This document shows positions 44,351 through 48,400 of a DNA stretch of 48,400 nt, in pieces. Made by a program: the position numbers and the translations under genes. Numbering within the stretch: position 1 is the first letter of the stretch; every line of letters begins with the position of its first letter. The stretch lies in NCBI GenBank assembly GCA_016840065.1, contig JAEOTB010000101.1, positions 1 to 48,400 of the forward strand. Reading direction: 5' to 3'. Origin of the DNA: Candidatus Hermodarchaeota archaeon (lineage in GTDB: Archaea > Asgardarchaeota > Hermodarchaeia > Hermodarchaeales > Hermodarchaeaceae). A model generated the notes under the pieces. It was not told the DNA's origin and searched no databases. It saw nothing but the letters and a program-made list of their open reading frames with translations.

Positions 44351-44468
44351 TGGTGCGGGGGATGGGATTTTCTGTTGTCACCCGAATGATGACTACATTC
44401 GAACCCATGAACGCCTACGCGACAGGGACCTAAACCCTGCACCTTTGACCAGGCTCGGCAACCCCCGC
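44351..44468 (-). tRNA. tRNA-Leu(TAG) with an intron in the T-loop
   Basis: Acceptor GCGGGGG pairs with CCCCCGC, and CCA is encoded. The anticodon stem CAGGG/CCCTG encloses TTTAGGT (anticodon TAG), and a class II variable arm (CGC GTAG GCG) is present. The T stem ATGGG/CCCAT is interrupted: TTCGAA is followed by ~30 nt (44368-44397) before TCCCAT. Removing them gives a normal TTCGAAT loop. The intron can fold by GTCA/TGAC with a weak central helix TTC/GAA. Exact ends can shift by one base either way. It lies 11 nt after tRNA-Glu on the same strand. Confidence 0.92.
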
Positions 44469-44479
44469 AGAGGGGTGAA

Positions 44480-44589
44480 TGGTGCCCCGACCGGGATTCG
44501 AACCCGGGTCTACGGGTCGAAAACCCATAATGATTGACCTGGGTTTGCGGCTAGACATTGTGTGTCATGAGCCACTACACTATCGGGGC
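44480..44589 (-). tRNA. tRNA-Glu(TTC) with a D-loop intron
   Basis: Acceptor GCCCCGA pairs with TCGGGGC, and CCA is encoded. T stem CCGGG/CCCGG, anticodon stem ATGGG/CCCGT with loop TTTTCGA, anticodon TTC. The region between D-stem GTGT and ATCATT is 42 nt instead of ~9. Removing ~33 nt (about 44535-44567) restores a D-arm like other archaeal tRNA-Glu (AGTGGCTCA then ATCATT). The repeated TCA at both ends leaves the junction uncertain by up to three bases, and I could not build a perfect bulge-helix-bulge, so the intron limits are tentative. Confidence 0.9.
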
Positions 44590-44617
44590 GTGAGTGGAGG
44601 ATAATAATTATCCGTTC

Positions 44618-44627
44618 AAAAAGGTTT
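44618..44627 (-). promoter_or_regulatory. Promoter element of the tRNA-Glu/Leu transcript
   Basis: On the minus strand the sequence reads AAACCTTTTT, about 29-38 nt upstream of tRNA-Glu. The same ten bases recur upstream of tRNA-Ala (44772-44781). It is probably the BRE/TATA element. Confidence 0.5.
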
Positions 44628-44646
44628 CCACAACGATTGGTAAAAG

Positions 44647-44721
<75 letters not shown>

Positions 44722-44771
44722 ACAGACATTGTTACCGTCGCATGCGTAGTGTGAACCGCCAATCGTCAGCT

Positions 44772-44781
44772 AAAAAGGTTT
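44772..44781 (-). promoter_or_regulatory. Promoter element of tRNA-Ala
   Basis: AAACCTTTTT on the minus strand, 51-60 nt upstream of tRNA-Ala, identical to the element before tRNA-Glu. Confidence 0.45.
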
Positions 44782-44871
44782 TCACAAGGATAGAACGTTA
44801 TTGGCGCCAATCGCCGAAGGAAACTTAAGTGTTGGAAACATATGTAGCGGAAAATCGCTTGGTGAATAGAT

Positions 44872-45723
44872 TTGACGCTGCCAGACCTCGAGTCCCCCAG
44901 AATTCGTAACGCGGTTCATCGGATCCTCGCCCCCCGTGGAGCTATTGCTCATTATCTTTGGGAGAGCATTCCTTTTTACGGGCACTACCTAGATGAGCTA
45001 GAACTCCGCTCTGATATGCGGGTCCTTGACGTTGGCTGCGGCGTAGGGCGCACAACACTAGAACTAGCACACCGCTGCCCTGAGGGCGAGGTAACAGGTA
45101 TTGATATCAACCCTGCTCTAGTGGCATCTGCTGAGCAACTAGCAGAACTGTTCCAACTTGGAGAAAATACACGATTCTTTGCAAGCGACATCGTTGAGAA
45201 GGGTACCCTACCAAAAGACTCCATCTTTGACCTAATCTATATCCGCCACGTCCTAAGCGATGTGAAGCAACCCGGACTCCGCGAACTAGTCCGCCATCTT
45301 GCACCAGAAGGACTCCTTGTTATCCTGGAACCTGACTTCTCCATGTGCCGTGCTTTCGGACTTCCCCACTTCGATGCACACATACACCGAGAAGGAGAAA
45401 TCGCCAGAGAGTCAGGACTAAGTGGAGGGAACCTTCGCCAACTCCTACGCGAAGCACACCTCAAAGTGAAACGATACGAGCCACACCTCAAGATAATCAC
45501 CGAAGAAGATACCAAGTGGATGACCTTCGCCAAGAAACGCCTCGCAGCCGTCTACGAAGAAGAAATACCGAAAATCGAATCACTAAGATTCCGCCGTGGA
45601 AGCCAATGGGTGGACGAACGCATAAACCGCCTACAGAACCAACATACCGAACTAGACAAACTCACAAAACGCCACCAATTCACCCACTTCTACATACAAT
45701 TCCTCGCCCACGCCATAAAATAG
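44872..45723 (+). CDS. Class I SAM-dependent methyltransferase, substrate unknown
   Basis: About 283 aa from TTG 44872 (GGTGA 6 nt upstream). The SAM fold shows MRVLDVGCGVGRTTLEL, GIDINPALV and IYIRHVLSDVKQPG, then LVILEPDFSM. The last ~100 residues form a charged helical tail. It looks like the UbiE/generic small-molecule methyltransferase group. The second half of the coding strand is strongly A/C-rich. The neighbours (tRNAs, surface protein) give no substrate clue. Confidence 0.85.
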   Translation: MTLPDLESPRIRNAVHRILAPRGAIAHYLWESIPFYGHYLDELELRSDMRVLDVGCGVGRTTLELAHRCPEGEVTGIDINPALVASAEQLAELFQLGENTRFFASDIVEKGTLPKDSIFDLIYIRHVLSDVKQPGLRELVRHLAPEGLLVILEPDFSMCRAFGLPHFDAHIHREGEIARESGLSGGNLRQLLREAHLKVKRYEPHLKIITEEDTKWMTFAKKRLAAVYEEEIPKIESLRFRRGSQWVDERINRLQNQHTELDKLTKRHQFTHFYIQFLAHAIK

Positions 45724-45767
45724 TATATTCTAACTGAAATGATAACACTCAAATTTGTGGGTTCTGT

Positions 45768-45774
45768 AAAAAAA
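45768..45774 (-). terminator. T7 tract terminating the surface-protein gene
   Basis: Seven T on the minus strand, about 43 nt after the stop of the gene at 45817. This is consistent with an archaeal U-tract terminator. Confidence 0.5.
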
Positions 45775-45816
45775 GGGAGGAAGGGGAGGGCCTGTTGCAT
45801 CCCTCCAAAACTACTT

Positions 45817-46755
45817 CTAGTTTCGACGTCGTACGATGATAAAAGCTGCAATTACTCCACAGGCTAATGCACCTGCACCGACTACGAATAGGACTACTAA
45901 ATCGCTAGGAATTGGTGGCGTAAGACTACTTACTAACCCAAATGTTGGATCGTGTTCGAGGGTTTCGTCACTGAAGTTAGGATAAGCAATATAGAACCTA
46001 GATCTGTCAGTTTGTTCTTCTATACTACTATTGACAGGAACTTCTGTGCCCCCAGCATTTGCAGTATTCCTATAGGAGAAATAGGCACCGTCGAAAGAGT
46101 AAGTCCTGTTCTGGTACTGAGTCTGATGAGCGTGCTGAAAAGCATGCTGACCAGGTGATTGAAGCATTATATCCCAACGGAGCGCAAGATAGGTGTCAGG
46201 GTAAGCCCATGGCCATCCCGATATTACTATGTCGAATTTCAAATCACCAGGACTAGATGCATTCATATGAAAACGTAGTTGTACAAAGAGATCGTCGTAG
46301 CCAGGCCCTTGCACACTTTCAAGTGTGTAATTAAAGTGAATTGCTGTTACTGTATCATCCTCATGTTCAGTGATGAAGTCACTGAAGTTCCAGCGAATAG
46401 CTGCAAGAGATAGAATGGATTGTGCCACGTTATCTGTTCCAGGTGTATACGCCGCATCGGCGTTTGTGTCGTTAAATTCTATGAGCTGGTGGAACTGTAC
46501 ATGATAGACAAGTTGATCACTCGTAGTATTAGTAGCCCAGAATAGGAAATGGGGAACTTCTCCCCCTGTCGTTACGCGTACCGTCATTACCTCTGTAGTA
46601 AGAGTGACCTGCTGATGCAGACCATCATATTGCCAAGTGAATCCTGTGCCATTCGTGGCAGCAGTAACAGAGACACTAGCAATTAACAGCAGCGCTAAAC
46701 AAAATGGAGCGGCTGTGACAACACGTTTGATTATCTGTGTATTCATTTCTTTCAT
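45817..46755 (-). CDS. Predicted surface-anchored glycoprotein, unknown function
   Basis: About 312 aa. Signal peptide (IIKRVVTAAPFCLALLLIA) and a C-terminal hydrophobic helix (LVVLFVVGAGALACGVIAAF) ending in RRRN point to an outside domain anchored by one membrane helix. The extracellular part is beta-rich and has many N-x-S/T sites (NGT, NTT, NFS, NYT, NAS, NRT, NSS), suitable for AglB glycosylation. I recognise no family. ATG 46755 is used; TTG 46776 and ATG 46746 are alternatives. It is divergent from a membrane-bound HTH regulator, which may control it. Confidence 0.82.
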   Translation of the reverse strand: MKEMNTQIIKRVVTAAPFCLALLLIASVSVTAATNGTGFTWQYDGLHQQVTLTTEVMTVRVTTGGEVPHFLFWATNTTSDQLVYHVQFHQLIEFNDTNADAAYTPGTDNVAQSILSLAAIRWNFSDFITEHEDDTVTAIHFNYTLESVQGPGYDDLFVQLRFHMNASSPGDLKFDIVISGWPWAYPDTYLALRWDIMLQSPGQHAFQHAHQTQYQNRTYSFDGAYFSYRNTANAGGTEVPVNSSIEEQTDRSRFYIAYPNFSDETLEHDPTFGLVSSLTPPIPSDLVVLFVVGAGALACGVIAAFIIVRRRN

Positions 46756-46851
46756 CTTTTTCTGTGTTTTCGGCAAATTCTTGTCTGAACGCCGAAAAAA
46801 GTATATTCAAATGAACATATATACTTTCAGTTCTATATTTATGGAACCTTA

Positions 46852-46873
46852 TGGTTCGATTTTTCTCGAACCA
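46852..46873. promoter_or_regulatory. Perfect 8-bp inverted repeat in a divergent promoter
   Basis: TGGTTCGA and TCGAACCA (46852-46859 and 46866-46873) form a perfect inverted repeat with a 6-nt T-rich spacer. A second partial arm (GGAACC at ~46843-46848) precedes it. It lies 44 nt before the regulator start and between two TATA-like stretches (ATATATAC ~46816 and CTATATTTAT ~46833). It looks like an operator for the HTH regulator, or an intrinsic hairpin in its leader. Confidence 0.55.
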
Positions 46874-46916
46874 CAAAAACTACAACTTTATCAAGTAGTC
46901 GGAACAACAAACAGGC

Positions 46917-47804
46917 ATGGATTCCGACCATCCAGCTACCAGCATAGCGGACATTAGCGAGGTCCCCGCAGAAGCCGCCCTCTTTAAGGCCCTAGGAAAT
47001 CCCATTCGCCGCAGCATCCTCCGCCTAACAAGTCAAAGAGGCTACACAAGTTACACTGAACTCAAAGACAACCTCGGCCTCGAACCAGGAACCCTCTATT
47101 TTCATCTCGAACAACTCATGGATCCTGAAGCTGCCCTCATTATACAAGACAAAGACCGCCGCTATGTGATCACTCCTTTAGGACGCGTGGCAGCTACCTT
47201 TCTCTCCAATGCTCAAGATATCATTCCCAGCACTGCGCCACCAAGTAAAGACGCACAACACCCCCGCTTACACAGGATTGTCCGTATCCTTGGTCTTGCA
47301 CCACTATTCCGCTACCTCAACACCCGCCCCGACTACTTCATCGTCGAAGCCATCTTGACCTTTGCCCTCATCGCATACCTCACAACCCTATTACCCCTAA
47401 CAATAATCGGAGTTCTTCCCCTTGATCTCCAACTCCCTATCCTTCTTCCACCAGCTGCATACCTAATCGTCTCCTGGCTCTGCCTCACTGGAGCTACCGA
47501 AGTTATCACACGTTTCCGGTACAAATCATCCCGTGGTTTTCCTGCACTCCTCACCGCTACACCTTTCGTTTGGCTCCCAACCAGCCTATACCTAGTACTT
47601 CGAATACTCGTACCACACTTCCTCCTATTCCCTCTACTTGCCTTCACAATCCTCTTCGCCACTATCACCTGGAGCCTATGGATCCACATCCAAGCAATAA
47701 CCTACACCAAACGGATAGCCCCACGCAAAGCAGCACTGGCTACAATAATCATAACAAACATCACACTCCTCACCATCGTAATCATCATCCTAATCCTCCC
47801 CTGA
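46917..47804 (+). CDS. Membrane-anchored winged-helix (ArsR-like) regulator
   Basis: About 295 aa. The N-terminal ArsR-type winged helix (ALFKALGNPIRRSILRL, YTELKDNLGLEPGTLYFHLEQL) is joined to a C-terminal half with four to five hydrophobic helices. It is a one-component membrane-bound transcription factor; the signal is unknown. It is divergent from the surface protein across ~160 nt that include an inverted repeat. The coding strand is strongly A/C-rich, unlike the first part of the window. Confidence 0.85.
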   Translation: MDSDHPATSIADISEVPAEAALFKALGNPIRRSILRLTSQRGYTSYTELKDNLGLEPGTLYFHLEQLMDPEAALIIQDKDRRYVITPLGRVAATFLSNAQDIIPSTAPPSKDAQHPRLHRIVRILGLAPLFRYLNTRPDYFIVEAILTFALIAYLTTLLPLTIIGVLPLDLQLPILLPPAAYLIVSWLCLTGATEVITRFRYKSSRGFPALLTATPFVWLPTSLYLVLRILVPHFLLFPLLAFTILFATITWSLWIHIQAITYTKRIAPRKAALATIIITNITLLTIVIIILILP

Positions 47805-47841
47805 ACCCCAGCAAACCCTCCCCCACAAACCCCTGCGAAGC

Positions 47842-47851
47842 ATTTTTAAAT
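47842..47851 (+). promoter_or_regulatory. rRNA operon promoter
   Basis: ATTTTTAAAT at 47842-47851 is a near-ideal archaeal TATA box. A start about 25 nt downstream would give a leader of ~330 nt before 16S rRNA. Confidence 0.7.
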
Positions 47852-47874
47852 CGCAGTGCTACCACCAATCTTTA

Positions 47875-48199
47875 CGCGGCGTTGTCACTTGATATGCTCG
47901 CTCACGAGCAGATAGACAACCCACGCACAAGCCGCAGCAAAAACGGCGTAGCAGCCCCGAGAAACAGGGCGCGTCCCGCCCCCCAATGACCGGCTGCTCT
48001 CAAGCATGCGGCACAAACATGCAGACCCGAGCAAACCAGCAACACTGGACTCTCAGGTCCAAGACACGTCCACCTCAAACTACACAATTCCATAGATCCC
48101 TCGACAACCCACACCATAACCCACCGCCATCCGTCCCAACAACACGGGACAAAAATATAGTACCATGCGACTAACCCAAAATTAAGACCAAACAACCAA
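47875..48199 (+). other. 16S rRNA 5' leader (external transcribed spacer)
   Basis: This ~325 nt stretch has no convincing gene. It is A/C-rich and lies between the promoter and the 16S 5' end. Archaeal leaders normally pair with the 16S-23S spacer to form a bulge-helix-bulge processing stem; the partner strand is outside the window. Open frames here are shadows of the skewed composition. Confidence 0.6.
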
Positions 48200-48400
48200 C
48201 ACTGGTTGATCCTGCCAGACCCGACTGCTATCGGGGTGAGACTAAGATATGCAAGTTGCACGCCAATAACTATGTATTGGAGTAGCGCATCGCTCAGTAA
48301 CACGTTGACAACCTACCCTCCGGACGGGGACAACCTCGGGAAACTGAGGCTAATCCCCGATAGGCGACGATGCCTGGAATGGTTCGCCGCCCAAAGGCAA
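48200..48400 (+). rRNA. rrs: 16S rRNA, 5' part (continues beyond window)
   Basis: The 5' end is recognised by CTGGTTGATCCTGCCAG, then GGGGTGAGACTAAGATATGC and GCTCAGTAACACG. The archaeal signature GGAAACTGAGGCTAATCCCC lies near 48340-48360. The first helix uses CTGG/CCAG, as in eukaryotic 18S rRNA, instead of the common archaeal CCGG/CCGG. Only ~200 nt lie in the window. Confidence 0.96.

Noticed and set aside
44346..44537. Open frame with the string GAPTGIRTRVYGSKTHND across the tRNA-Leu/Glu genes
   Set aside because: It is the well-known false protein produced by reading tRNA sequence; the region is fully explained by two tRNA genes on the minus strand.
45345..45737. 130-codon Arg/Pro/Thr-rich frame inside the methyltransferase gene
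   Set aside because: Low-complexity shadow of A/C-rich coding sequence; no domain.
47570..47989. Long Pro/Thr/Asn-rich frame overlapping the regulator and rRNA leader
   Set aside because: It is a shadow caused by A/C-rich sequence and runs into the rRNA promoter.

Overview
The window is a gene-dense archaeal chromosome segment. Its genes are archaeal or eukaryote-like throughout: aIF2-alpha/beta, aIF1A, IF5A with deoxyhypusine synthase, PriS/PriL, GINS, PCNA, RPA-like proteins, CDC48, RpoF, RpoL, TFS, SRP54, Nop10, Nob1, Dim2, Nep1 and RIO1. The rRNA gene at the right edge carries an archaeal 16S signature. The ribosomal protein eL38, two RPA-type OB proteins, several tRNA introns and a 16S 5' end resembling eukaryotic 18S suggest an Asgard (possibly Thorarchaeia-like) or TACK lineage. 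That placement is inference; the 16S fragment or concatenated proteins would settle it. GC content looks moderate (mid-40s percent by eye). Starts are often GTG or TTG, chosen here mainly by Shine-Dalgarno (SD) spacing.

Layout. 1-2736: 3' part of an AglB/STT3 oligosaccharyltransferase gene, overlapping Nop10 tail to tail. 2664-8144 (minus): a translation and replication run, RPA14-like, PCNA, PriL, PriS, GINS, eL44, eS27, aIF2-alpha, Nop10. 8314-12839: a small winged-helix protein, then on the minus strand NAD kinase, Nob1, a 58-aa zinc-ribbon protein, EF-1-beta and CDC48. 12943-22526 (plus): IF5A, deoxyhypusine synthase, SRP54, TrmY, Pus10, eL21, RpoF, DUF655, KsgA, a HemK-type methyltransferase, a DRG-like GTPase with a degenerate G3 motif, and uL16. 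22631-31743: MFS transporter, enolase, METTL5-like methyltransferase, Csl4, RpoL, an RNase III-like protein, TFS, geranylgeranyl reductase, Pth2, TruD and a zinc-ribbon/KH-like protein. 31916-38585: an Lrp-type regulator with sucCD, eL40, tRNA-Val, eL38, a presenilin-like protease, a beta-CASP nuclease, a PAC2 protein and a tRNA-binding OB protein. 38701-44165: an RPA32-like protein, then aIF2-beta, DUF424, NMD3, aIF1A, Nep1, RIO1 and Dim2, a small-subunit assembly and initiation run. 44209-44721: four tRNAs. 44872-47804: a methyltransferase, and a divergent pair of a surface protein and a membrane-anchored HTH regulator. 47842-48400: rRNA promoter, leader and the first 200 nt of 16S rRNA.

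The two most unusual signals are these. First, four of the five tRNA genes carry introns, five introns in all. They lie in the D-loop, the T-loop, the anticodon stem at 30/31 and the anticodon loop, and three of them fit bulge-helix-bulge splice motifs well. Second, the Dim2/Pno1 gene has no ATG, GTG or TTG near its start. It appears to begin at an ATA codon overlapping the RIO1 stop, with a well-placed ribosome binding site. Most other content is core informational machinery with functional pairs: IF5A with its modifying enzyme, TrmY with Pus10, and RIO1 with Dim2.
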